In this document: piece by piece, positions 36,301-44,929 of the stretch
How the letters are laid out: every line of letters begins with the position of its first letter
How positions within the stretch are numbered: position 1 is the stretch's first letter
Source of the DNA: Mytilus edulis
Lineage: Eukaryota; Mollusca; Bivalvia; Mytilida; Mytilidae
Reading direction: 5' to 3'
Assembly: GCF_963676685.1 (NCBI RefSeq)
Contig: NC_092357.1
Coordinates: 20,426,647 to 20,490,646, forward strand
DNA length: 64,000 bases
Notes under the pieces: model-generated
Database searches by the model: none
What the model was told of the DNA's origin: nothing
The model's input: only the letters and a program-made list of their open reading frames with translations
Position numbers and translations under genes: made by a program

Positions 36301-39300
36301 CCCTATATTACTCTTATATATGATTTGCAAATCTACAAATATCCGATGTTATGTCTGTGTGACATTGAAACCCCTTGAACTTTGTATCTAAAATCCTCAA
36401 AGTTCTCATCTCATGTGTGTGAGTTTTTACATTCAATTTCGACTTTCATGGACTAACAGTATTCAATAAATGTGTATCGATCAAATGTCACAGCGAAATC
36501 GAATAGACTGACAGTGATAGAAGCTTTGAAGCGATATCTGTATAGTATGCAAATACACGACAGACTAGCGATAACTTTTGGGTTGTTAACACATGCACTT
36601 GTTTCTATCCATGGGAAGCCCCACTATCAACGTATATTAACGACTAACTACACGTTGATAGTGGACTTCCCATGGATAGAAACAAGTGCCTGTGGTTGTT
36701 AATATAAGTTATATGATTCGATACTGACCCTCTACGGATCAATAGAAGATTTTATTCACCCTCTTAGATATCTAAGATATTTGTATTTCTAAAATTGGTT
36801 ATCTCCCTAGTGAAGTGTAGATATCGATTATTCTCACAATTAAATGAAGATATCAGAATATATAGTAGGTAGAAAAATAGACAAGAACTGTTGGTGTCTG
36901 TAAATATGAGCTGTATTTGTACGAGGCTAAGAAACAGGTGGTTATGCGAGTTTCAGCGACTTAATACTCCTGTTTCGAACCTAGGAAAAACACCTGATAT
37001 TCAAAGACACATAATATATATTGTCTTATAGATTCTGGTATCTATTTTGTACATTTTTTGAACATGCTAATCGTTAAAAATGTATTTAAATTAAATCATG
37101 TCAATCGTTAAAAATGTATTTAAATTAAATCGACCTGACTTAAACACAGACCACAATGAGACCCCCCCCCCCCCCCCCCCCATTGACCTGTCATGTAAAG
37201 AGTAATTTCACAAAACCGTGTGCTTGCAACAGAAGATAGATACAAGGAGTCTTTGTCATTTATACGTTTAAGTCTTTGTTTTATCTGTACATCTGTATGG
37301 TTGAATGATTCATCGCATGATAAAGAACAATTCAATGTTTTGTGTACTTACCAACGAATTAAGAGTAATGATATTTAACGCCACAGTTACATTAACTTGA
37401 GCTAAAGGTCTGACAAAAAGATTGTAGGTTGTTCCGATTCCAAGGGACGATCTCAGATTGTCTTCCAATGCAAAACTATAGGCGGGTTCGACATTTTTAA
37501 TAGCTACAAATAGACAATTAGTATATAGCAGTCATAATTTGATATTTTTTAAACTACAATGTACGTGTAATCAAATATAAAGCTAGTTAAAGCCCGCCTC
37601 CGGATGTGGAATTTTCTAGCTGTGTTCGGCTGTTTTCTGTCCTTTGATCTTGTTGTTGTCTTCTTTGTAAACATCTCCTATTCTATTTGGCAATTTCTAA
37701 AGCTTGTGTTTCCTATCATGATAATTAAAGTCATTATTTCCTTTCGATAGTTTTTTATTTTTTGTCGTTATTAAGGCTTCGTACAGTAGTTGTTGTTTGT
37801 TTATGTAATTTATACGTGTTTCTCGTTTCTCGTTTTTATATAGATTAGACCGTTGGTTTTCCCGTTTGAATGGTTTTACACTGGTAATTTTGGGGCCTTC
37901 TTAGCTTGTTGTTCGGTGTGAGCCAAGGCTCCGTGTTGAAGGCCATACCTTACCCTATAATGGTTTACTTTTTTTAATGTTATTTGGATGGAGAGTTGTC
38001 TCATTGGCACTCCCACCACATCTTCCTATATCTATTTATAATTGATTGGTGTGGTATATCTGTGTCAAAGATGAACATTGATATCCTCCCGTAGTTATTA
38101 CGGAAACTCCGTCCTCTGTTTTAGTTGTTTGTTGGTGTGTTCCTGTTGTTAGTCTTTAGTTTCCGAAGTAGTATTTTGTAGAAAATTGTTTTGTTAGTTT
38201 TCTGAATCTAGATTCCTCATACATGTACCTTATAGTGTCAAAAAAAAAAAAAAAGGTTCGTGTATTGGGCGAAACAAATATCTGACTCAGTCAACCCCCC
38301 TTTTGAAGTGAAATGGTTGCTCCCTTATCTGTGTTGTTGTACATTAAATTATATAATTACTTATTGTTTGTGCTCTTTTTATCTTTTTCATGAGACCACC
38401 GGAAACGTTCAGTATTGGGCAAGATTAACAATTCAACGTATAGATGTAAATGTAGATGCGGAGTTTATTTTCGTCATGAGATATGACGTTACGCACAGAG
38501 TTCGATTTAGTAATGGTAACTCGACGTAGTTTTTTAAAATTATTAAATCCGACTTCTGTACAAAACGCCAAAGCTTTGCATTGTATTTAAGACAGCTGGC
38601 ATTAAGATGTTTAACGTCTTATTAAGAAAAAAATAGACTGTATACATGACTGATTATATATTTTTGACAAATAAACTTCCTCATAATCTTATTGAAAATA
38701 TATATTTCAAGTAGCTTAGTCTAGGCATGTACATCGTGTGGAAACAGCCAGCATCAAATCTGTTTAATACTTTAAAAGTATAAATGTTATCAACCGCTTT
38801 TAACTGTAGTTTTCGAACTATAAATAGCGAATAATTCTATGGTCTTTTTATCCGTTCCGTACTTTCATCATCCCAAATACAAAAATGTAGGTGTCTTACA
38901 ACAAACATTCGTTCTAGCAGGCACATACATGTTTCTAGGTTTCTAGGTTCCAAAGTCGATAAGTTATTATTAATCAAAACAAATGCGCCTTTAAGATCAG
39001 CACATAGTTTACAACAATATGATTTAAGTAAAATGTTCTTGGTGATTTATTACATTTTCAGAGAAATTATTAAAAAATTTCTCCAAAAAATATATTATTA
39101 CACAGATTATGTTAAATGATATGTAGCTTATGACACAAAAATGCTAAATTTTCAGTTAATGGAAAAAATAATTATATAAATTACGTTACATTTCATACGT
39201 TCCGTGCAAAAAACGTTCAATTTGGACGTGGTAACATTTTGGGGAGACACTGACAACTTGACGGAAAATGATGAAAAATTTGGAGTTTCCACGTCCACTC

Positions 39301-42148
39301 TGCGTAGTATTTCTATTTTTAATCCATCTGATGAGTGGAAGTCTTTTTCTACTGATAGTTATAGTTCGTTCTTACGTTGTAATGTTACACCACTGTCCCA
39401 GGTTAAGGGGAGGGTTGGAATCCCGCTAACATGTTTAACCCCGCCACATTCTGTATGTATGTGCCTGTCCCATTTCAGGAGCCTTTAATTCAGTGGTTGT
39501 CGTTTGTATACATTGTATGTGCAACATATTTGCTTTTCGTTCATTTTTTGTACATAAGTTTGGCAGTGACATGTAGTTTTCTCGTTTAAGCTGTTTTACA
39601 TTTGTCATTTTGGGGTCTTTTATAGCTGACTATGCGGTATGGGCTTTGGTCATTGTTGAAGGCCGTACGGTGACCTATAGTGGTTAATTTCTGTGTCATT
39701 TGGTCTCTTGTGGAGAGTTGTGTCATTGGCAATTGTACCACATCATTCTTTTTATATAGACATTTTTTTGGCCACATATTTTCTCTCGTTATGGTTATAT
39801 TTAAAACTTCTCTAAGTATACACATTTTAAAAATAAAACCTCGTCCTCTCTTGCTCATATATTCTTATCAGATACAAGCTTTGTACTTTCAACAGATTTT
39901 TCTAAAACTCAATTTCTGTGTATAATATTATTCTGTAAGTGTTTATTTCAATGAAAATATTGTTTTGTTTGTAAATTCTTAAATACTTTTTTCAATGCAT
40001 AGATGATTAAAACCTGTAACAATTATCTCTTTAAATCGTGAGGGACAAAATAGAGCGTGACATGATTTTTATGGCAAAAATTTGAAAATTGAAAATATTT
40101 TATTGATTGAAAATTACATATCATTTAACTGAACTTATGTGTAGTAGACTATTTAAAGTAAATAATTACTTGACATTTAAGAATATCTTCAGAAATATAG
40201 AGAAAATAATTACTCATATGTACAAACTTTGTATTGTGAATTCAGAATATGTGTATACTTTTTTATAAATCTTATTTTTTTCAAAGTAATTCTCACAATA
40301 CTTGAAGTACAATGTAGTTAATAAATAAAAAACCTAGTAAATAGAATGGGGTTCGCTCATTTTTCAAAGCCGAACGGTGAAAAAAGTTGCTAATTTTTAC
40401 TTTATTTGTTCTATGGCTAAAAGTTGTCTGATTGGTTATCATATCACATTTTTTTTTCTATATCAATAATTTAGGTTTTGTTCAATGTTGAAGGTCATAC
40501 GATGACATGCAATGGCTAAATATACGTCAATTGGTCTCACCGCCCCAGTGGTCGGGTGGTAGATTGTTTGCCTCGACTGCGGGATGATCTTTGTTTGAAC
40601 CCCGATCGGGTCAAACCATAGACTTTAAAATTGGTATTTGTTGCTTCTCCGCTTTAAAGAGTAAGAGCATAGAATGGTTGGCTCGGTGTCAGTGAAATGT
40701 ATCCGGGTATGACAATTTGTCCTTCAGTGGACTGTTACCTTGTTAACTAGCACGTTACAAATCGTTACAGTGTGTCAGGATCGAAACAAGGTTAGTATTC
40801 ATATCACATATCCAGGTTCTCGTCGTCCTGAATATGCATATCAATTTGCCGCTGGATGTTAAGCAGTCATTTATCATCATCATCATTTGGTCTCTTGTGG
40901 AGAGTAGTCACATTTGCATACCACATCTTCGTATTTATGTAAATTACCAATCAACGGAAGCAACGGACGTCAAACTTAAATCGAAGCGTTTACCAATGCT
41001 GGACTTACGATGAACAAATACAAATGAAAGAATTATGATTGGTTGCATATTTGCCATATTTTTTATATTCGGTCAACGCGCTCTGACTAAATTCATCCAT
41101 ATATTGGAGCTAGTTGAGTCTGTTGCCTTATCAATGAGGCTCATAGAACACAAATCATTTTCAACTACAATTTGTCAACACCGCGATGTCAATAATGTGA
41201 ACGATGTAAACACGATGGTATATTAGACTTGATGTACAATATAAAAACTATGTTGACTTGCTATTCTCAACATTGCAATGTATGCTTTTTGCGATGTATG
41301 CTATGTAAACACAAGATAGAGGAACGATACATCGCGAACATTGTAAGAGCTCTTATAAACCCAAGGTTGCGTTTAATATCGCTGCGGCTACGTTTACGTA
41401 CATGTAGTTCTACGTAGATTTTTGTCTACTGAACGAGTAGCTAGCCTAGATTCTATCAATCTATATAGCAGCTATTGGGTTGCTGTCTCTTTTACACATT
41501 TCCCATTTCCATTCTCAATTTAAGCTATACGTTCAATAGTCATGAATCTACGTAGTCCTATGTAGTTGCAACGATAATGAACGCAACCATGTTTTCATAG
41601 TCAACATCGCCGACAAAATCGCGATGTATACAATATAGTAACGATGTCGTGCTTAGCTCGCGATGTTGACGATGTGAACGATGTGAAATTCTAAGGTTCA
41701 AACTTTTCAATCAATAATATCACGATTTTGACTCGATATTTTCAACATCGCAATGTATACTATGTAAATAATGTAATCGGAAGGTATATTATAGATACAA
41801 TACAATCTAAACATAATAATGACTCGATCCTGTAGACATCGTGATGTTGACAATATCGGTAAATTATCGTTCACTGGACATACTTCAAACCAAAGTTTTA
41901 AGAATGTAAGATACATTTTATCTCGTTAGATATCAATATTATTTTCTAAATTTCATGGAATGAAGGACTTTTTGTTTTTGATACTGACTTTATCACTGTT
42001 AGATATAAGGTGAGCCCACAAATTACCGATAAACTGAAATAAAAGGTATGCCCACATTTTAAGAGGGATGAAGCATTCCTTCTTGTAAAGGTTAATCAAT
42101 TGATCACTTACCTGTTGTTAATAGTAGAACAGGTATTACCACAAGCAT
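27347..42148 (-). CDS. Nicotinic acetylcholine receptor-like Cys-loop channel subunit, non-alpha type (419 aa)
   Basis: Six exons on the minus strand join in frame: 42148-42112, 37503-37352, 35966-35922 (45 nt), 35320-35205, 29212-28680 and 27723-27347 (stop TAA 27349-27347); 1260 nt in total. The start is the only in-frame ATG before an upstream stop and opens a short signal peptide, 'MLVVIPVLLLTT'. Residues ~13-230 are the ligand-binding domain with 'WRPALIIENS', the Cys-loop C151-x13-C165 ('YYPFDTQ' inside) and W172 at the loop-B Trp position. TM1 is ~233-253, TM2 ~261-281 ('GERIGYSLTVLLAYAVYLTI', Glu at -1' and Leu at 9', as in cation channels), TM3 ~293-315 and TM4 ~393-417, with an ~80-residue cytoplasmic loop. 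The vicinal cysteine pair of alpha subunits is absent in loop C, and the usual loop-D Trp is Tyr. It would assemble as a pentamer in the plasma membrane. Molluscs have greatly expanded this family; ligand specificity is unknown. The 45-nt third exon is a conserved nAChR feature. Confidence 0.93.
29225..29382. repeat. ~41-bp satellite, block 1
   Basis: Unit of the form 'gtattcgaaataacataatg' + 'taccaatgtagaacacctaa', about four imperfect copies. The array starts within ~15 bp of the acceptor of the large receptor exon and is interrupted at 29383 by a Tc1 element. It continues on the other side. Confidence 0.85.
29383..30683 (+). mobile_element. Tc1-like DNA transposon, 1.3 kb, inserted in the satellite
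   Basis: Ends are 'tacacatggacaaaaaatat' (left) and the inverse of 'tacacatggaaaaaagtatt' (right), both continuing into 'tgcaacacc'. They are flanked by TA at 29381-29382 and 30684-30685. Removing the element plus one TA restores a satellite unit ('accaatg' + 'ta' + 'gaacac'), which proves the insertion site. Length is typical for Tc1. Confidence 0.92.
29640..30330 (+). pseudogene. Decayed Tc1-like transposase
   Basis: Plus-strand fragments in the right order for a Tc1 transposase: 'ARWHIISI' type N-terminus, 'RPFRGP' then 'LTDRHTVARIQC' in the middle, and 'LDRSPDLNQIDHIWDTIGR' near the end, matching the conserved SPDLNPIEH-WD motif with the catalytic Asp and Glu region altered or out of frame. 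Several stops and frameshifts are present. The element cannot mobilise itself. Confidence 0.85.
30686..31063. repeat. ~41-bp satellite, block 2
   Basis: Continuation of the 'acgtattcgaaataacataa' satellite after the Tc1 element, with more degenerate units. An ~85-bp foreign piece at ~30938-31022 ends in 'taaataaagaatttattatt' and an ATT run, resembling a LINE 3' end. The block is cut at 31064 by a 2.6-kb TIR element. Confidence 0.8.
31064..33684. mobile_element. 2.6-kb non-autonomous DNA transposon with TIRs, inserted in the satellite
   Basis: Left end 'agaggtaaccggtgagatca' and the right end in inverse orientation are the same 20+ bp, followed by degenerate 'cgaatcacg/cgaacg' motifs. Direct repeat AAT flanks both ends (31061-31063, 33685-33687), and the satellite unit resumes directly after it. 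I see no transposase; ORFs inside are short and unremarkable. It contains a hairpin at 33108-33173. A 3-bp duplication would suit PIF/Harbinger-type or related movement (inference). Confidence 0.85.
33108..33173. repeat. Hairpin inside the 2.6-kb TIR element
   Basis: 'atttgttgcaaatttcttgt' pairs with its near-perfect inverse 'acaagaaacttgcaacaaat'-type sequence after a short loop around 'aatcccatatag'. Could be a small MITE or a structural motif. Confidence 0.65.
33688..34165. repeat. Satellite block 3, including a 28-bp subarray and a repeat insertion
   Basis: The satellite resumes with 'ttacgtattcggaataag'. Between ~33745 and 33920 a mussel dispersed repeat interrupts it. From 33971 a derived 28-bp unit 'tcggaataagatctagcat' + 'cttacgtat' occurs three times in near-identical tandem, an internally amplified variant with BglII-like 'agatct'. 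Confidence 0.85.
33745..33920 (+). repeat. Mussel dispersed repeat copy within satellite
   Basis: Contains 'gtaagttccaatgagacaac', 'tctccatccaaataacaat', 'ccattataggtcaatgtacg' and 'gctataaagggccccaaaac'. Related in inverse orientation to 37835-38040. Confidence 0.8.
34166..35204. other. Intron sequence with no supported feature
   Basis: Contains a 94-codon minus-strand ORF (34622-34338) without recognisable domain or splice support, and a G-run near 34682. Nothing else stands out before the next receptor exon. Confidence 0.5.
35440..35710 (-). repeat. Mussel dispersed repeat ('caggagcctctggcc' type)
   Basis: Includes 'aaagtcaggagcctctggcc', 'gtgtgacgtttattacattt', 'ggttgttgtctctctgacac' and 'attccgtatttctattcaaa', the order seen in other mussel repeats. 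Situated in the intron between the 116-nt and 45-nt receptor exons. Confidence 0.75.
36105..36305. repeat. Pyrimidine-rich repeat of 'tcccgaaatcccgg'-like words
   Basis: A G-rich start ('ggagggggaggggggtcgga') is followed by about nine variants of 'atcccgaaatccc' spaced 15-25 bp. Overlapping ORFs on both strands (36188-36391 and 36330-36103) exist only because the repeat lacks stops; neither resembles a protein. Confidence 0.6.
36595..36689. repeat. Near-perfect hairpin element (39/38-bp arms)
   Basis: Left arm 36595-36633 starts 'gcacttgtttctatccatgg'; right arm 36652-36689 is its inverse with a single mismatch or indel; the loop is 18 bp. A hairpin this perfect suggests a young miniature element. 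The covering ORF is an accident. Confidence 0.9.
37159..37182. repeat. Homopolymer C tract (>20 C)
   Basis: An uninterrupted run of more than 20 C residues just downstream (transcript sense) of the 152-nt receptor exon. Length may be uncertain in the assembly. Confidence 0.9.
37835..38040 (-). repeat. Mussel dispersed repeat copy
   Basis: Contains 'gtttgaatggttttacactg', 'ggggccttcttagcttgttg', 'aaggccataccttaccctat' and 'gagagttgtctcattggcac'. Inverse orientation to the copy at 33745-33920. It lies in the first receptor intron. Confidence 0.85.
39390..39760 (-). repeat. Mussel dispersed repeat, near full-length copy
   Basis: Starts near 'cccaggttaaggggagggtt', continues through 'aaccccgccacattctgtat' and 'gtgacatgtagttttctcgt' to 'gaaggccgtacggtgaccta' and 'attggcaattgtaccacatc'. 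The same order occurs at 49185-49540. Overlapping ORFs are not genes. Confidence 0.85.
40480..40940 (-). repeat. Mussel dispersed repeat fragment, split by a SINE
   Basis: 'gttcaatgttgaaggtcata' at 40480-40500 and 'ttggtctcttgtggagagta' at 40887-40906 are neighbouring parts of the repeat family seen intact at 39390-39760. The SINE at 40539-40886 lies between them. Confidence 0.75.
40539..40886 (+). mobile_element. tRNA-derived SINE with (TCA)n tail
   Basis: Flanked by an exact 8-bp direct repeat 'ttggtctc' (40531-40538 and 40887-40894). The 5' part is tRNA-like: A-box-like 'tggtcgggtgg' (40549-40559) and B-box-like 'gtttgaacccc' (40593-40603), with the spacing of an internal RNA polymerase III promoter. 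The body contains 'gccgctggatgttaagcagt', recognised from bivalve SINEs by recall, and it ends in a short TCA/ATC run. It should have been transcribed by Pol III and moved by a LINE. Confidence 0.88.
41035..41920. repeat. Stretch of recurring 'catcgcgatgt/gtgaacgatg' words
   Basis: Variants of 'acatcgcgatgt', 'cgatgtgaacgatgt' and 'aatgtatactatgtaaa' recur on both strands at about 41180, 41260, 41290, 41605, 41650-41685, 41750 and 41845, with an inner inverted pair 'ctacgtag' near 41400 and 41550. It looks like a composite of decayed inverted-repeat elements. Short ORFs inside are not supported. 41470-41525 is a fragment of a common mussel repeat. Confidence 0.45.
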
Positions 42149-42269
42149 TGCTAGTATTCCGTTGTTCTTCTTTTATTTATCAATGCCAAAGTATAGCCTT
42201 TTAATGTGGTCCTAGAGAGAAAAAGTTCATTAAAATCCTATAACAAAAAATTAAAAAATTAAAATACGT

Positions 42270-43248
42270 TCTTTTGATAATAAAATTCGTTTTAATTCGA
42301 TGTCGGTTGAGAGGATCTTTAATTAAGTTTCCGTTTACTAACCCTCTTCATTCAAATTTTAAACGGATCGTGTCTTTTAAAACTATTTTTGAATGAAAAA
42401 CGTCCTACATAAAGTAACTAATTACATTGAAGTGGTTTATATAGTAGGCAACACAAGTATCGATACGCAAGTTTGAACTCTATAATCTATTATGAAATAT
42501 AATATATAGGAATCAACGTTTACTGTCAAATTCATTTTGCGGAAAATAAGTAAAAAAATCAGCACTTCTAAATCAAAGATGAGAAAAAAAGTATTGACAT
42601 AGATGCAAAGGCATTACAAATTGTAAGCAAAGTATGATATGTTCAAGTTAAAAATTTTAAGTTCCAATATAGATTTTTAGTATTTTTGGTGAAAGTACGA
42701 AATTACAAGAACATGCAATACAAAATTTCGCGTATTTGCCTCCAATCAATGGTTTTGATAAGAATATTATTAAAACACTGTAAATATTAGACCAATTGTG
42801 CAAGTATTTTCCCTGGTACACATTTATTTATATTAAATATAATACATTGCCTTTTATCATTCCATTTGTGGACTGGTTTATATCTATTTATCATTCAGTT
42901 TTTATCTTTTTGAATTACAACTCTTTTTTTTATAAAAGTTTAGCTCTTATTGAGGTATAAATGAGTTGACTGTATTTAGATGAAATATACTAAATTCGCA
43001 GATGAAAATACACGTAAAGAGATAGTAACTTGGCAGCAAAATGTCCACTTGCCTTATAAAAAAACCAAATCCGTTTCCAAAAAAGAAAAGTCCGTGTGAC
43101 AAAGATATGGGGTTAAAATCACTAGTAAATTATATATTTTAAAACATACTATTTACATTGTTTGTCATATAAGTATCAAATAATTTTAAACTACAATATT
43201 TAAAAGCAATTTAATTGTAAAGAGTATTAAAGGTAAAATGGTTTAAAG
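42270..43248. repeat. Duplicated block upstream of the receptor first exon (copy A)
   Basis: Long similarity, in the same orientation, to 62372-64000: for example 'cctacataaagtaact', 'atgaaaatacacgtaaagag', 'aaaatgtccacttgcct' and 'tgtgacaaagatatggggtt' occur in both in the same order. Copy A lacks the MITE found in copy B. It begins ~120 bp upstream of the receptor start codon, so it may include promoter sequence. Confidence 0.88.
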
Positions 43249-43419
43249 TTTGAATAGTTGCGTGTATAAATATTGTGTTACATGTTTTTAATGTTAAACT
43301 ATAATTGTGTATATTGAGGGCGTACCAGTAATGTAGATAAAAGACACAGACAACAAATAACAAAGGAATAATGTAAATTGTCTGTTTTACGGATTTGACC
43401 TTCACGTTTAAGAAATGTC

Positions 43420-43580
43420 AAAAACTTTCGGGTAGATAGTCAGACCGATGACGAGTAGGGTAGACTATCCCGAACATCGTTGTCGATTGAGTCAGGCTGA
43501 CCAGTCTCCCGATCACGTAATTTGTTTTGATCGGGCTTGATCGAGTTGATCTGATTGGCAGTGTGAACCTAGCTTTAGGG
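43420..43580. repeat. Probable MITE remnant rich in 'gatcggg/gatcgag' words
   Basis: GC-richer island in AT-rich surroundings with 'cagaccgatgacgagtaggg', 'gatcgggcttgatcgagttg' and 'cagtgtgaacctagctttag'. The last string looks like a TIR end, but I cannot find a clear partner. Confidence 0.35.
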
Positions 43581-44929
43581 TTTTATATTGTTACAGATTG
43601 ACCGATCAACGTGTAGGATTTTCTTAAGTTCCTTGCATTATCATCGTATGGTGTGTTTTCGTACTAATAACTGCTTACGGTTTTCACTGTTGAGTTTTTA
43701 TTCACTTGTGTACACAAATTTAAAAAAGCATGTTCTATCGAATGTTTTAAGGTATTTAGATTTTTTGTCGAGGATCACTACGTTTTTTTTACTGTTTTGC
43801 GATTTTCGTATTTCAAAAAACGGCGTCATATGTTTTCTAAAAAACGAATCAGCACACGGACAGGAAATGACTATTAAATCCGGAAATGAGTATTTTCTGA
43901 AGTCGTGGTTCTGGTAATTGATTGAATCATAAAAAAGTTATTAAATTCTTTTCACAAAATGTTTCAGTACTGAAACTTAATTGTAAATAGTTTTTGGTTG
44001 ATGTTTCAACTGCTGAAATTTTTAGACGAAACCCGCGTCTGGCGTATATACAAAGTTTAGTCCTGGTATCTATGATGAGTTTATTTAACATTGTGATTTT
44101 TTTAAGATTGGCACTGAATTTTTACAAAAGACTTTACTTTTTTAAATTTTAGCATGCAGTTTTCAAAATTTGTGATGAAATGGTAAAAAAATAAAACCGT
44201 TTTTATCTTTATGTGTTAAGGATGTATAAACAAATTGTCAATAGAATATTGAAGGAATGGATTTTGAACCACCATTTTATATAAGAACCCTGATAATTTT
44301 AACTCGCTGGTTTGTAATAAAAACAACCAAAAAATCACATGACAGTCACATGTCTTGAAAATCCGGTATCTGACAGGCAAACAACATATCTATACTTAAT
44401 GTAACCCTTCAGAATTTTTCTCAACAACTATTCGAGTGATGCATATTTTTGACATCAAGTAAAAATAGCTAATTTGGTCAGTTTTATTAAATTTGTTCTA
44501 GCGTCTTTCAAACCGACTTTGAGAATATGTTTTAAATTTGTCAAGTTGTAGTGTTGTTGTTGTTCCAAATATAGCAACCGACAAACCCGCCACAATATGC
44601 GCTTGTGCATTCGAATCCGATGAAATATGGATGATACGAAAACATATGACGTACGAAAACATATGACACGACGATATATTATTTTTTAAATGTTGCTAAA
44701 CCCGGCATGGCCATCCGCTGTGTCCAAGTTAAAATAGATCTGTTCACATTGCATTTTCTTAACCACATACTTAGATTCTTGCATTATTGTTTTTGTTAAT
44801 GTTGCTAAAACCTGGCATGAACGATGTGTCTAAGTAAAAAATAGATCTGTTCCCATTGTAATTTCTTACCCACATACTGCCTTAATCAATTCGGTAAAAA
44901 AATATGATTGAAACTTAGTATAAACTAGA
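43581..44929. other. Non-coding stretch with a repeat fragment
   Basis: A 109-codon ORF at 43588-43917 shows no recognisable domain. 'gaaacccgcgtctggcgtat' at 44030-44050 marks a fragment of a common mussel repeat. The strings 'ttgctaaacccggcatgg' (~44693) and 'ttgctaaaacctggcatgaa' (~44802) are a diverged local duplication. Confidence 0.5.

Noticed and set aside
38260..38529. 89-codon ORF in the first receptor intron
   Set aside because: Starts beside a poly-A run, has no domain, and lies on the opposite strand from the receptor gene; probably chance.
43588..43917. 109-codon plus-strand ORF
   Set aside because: No recognisable domain, Phe/Leu-rich as expected for AT-rich chance frames, and no supporting splice or start context.
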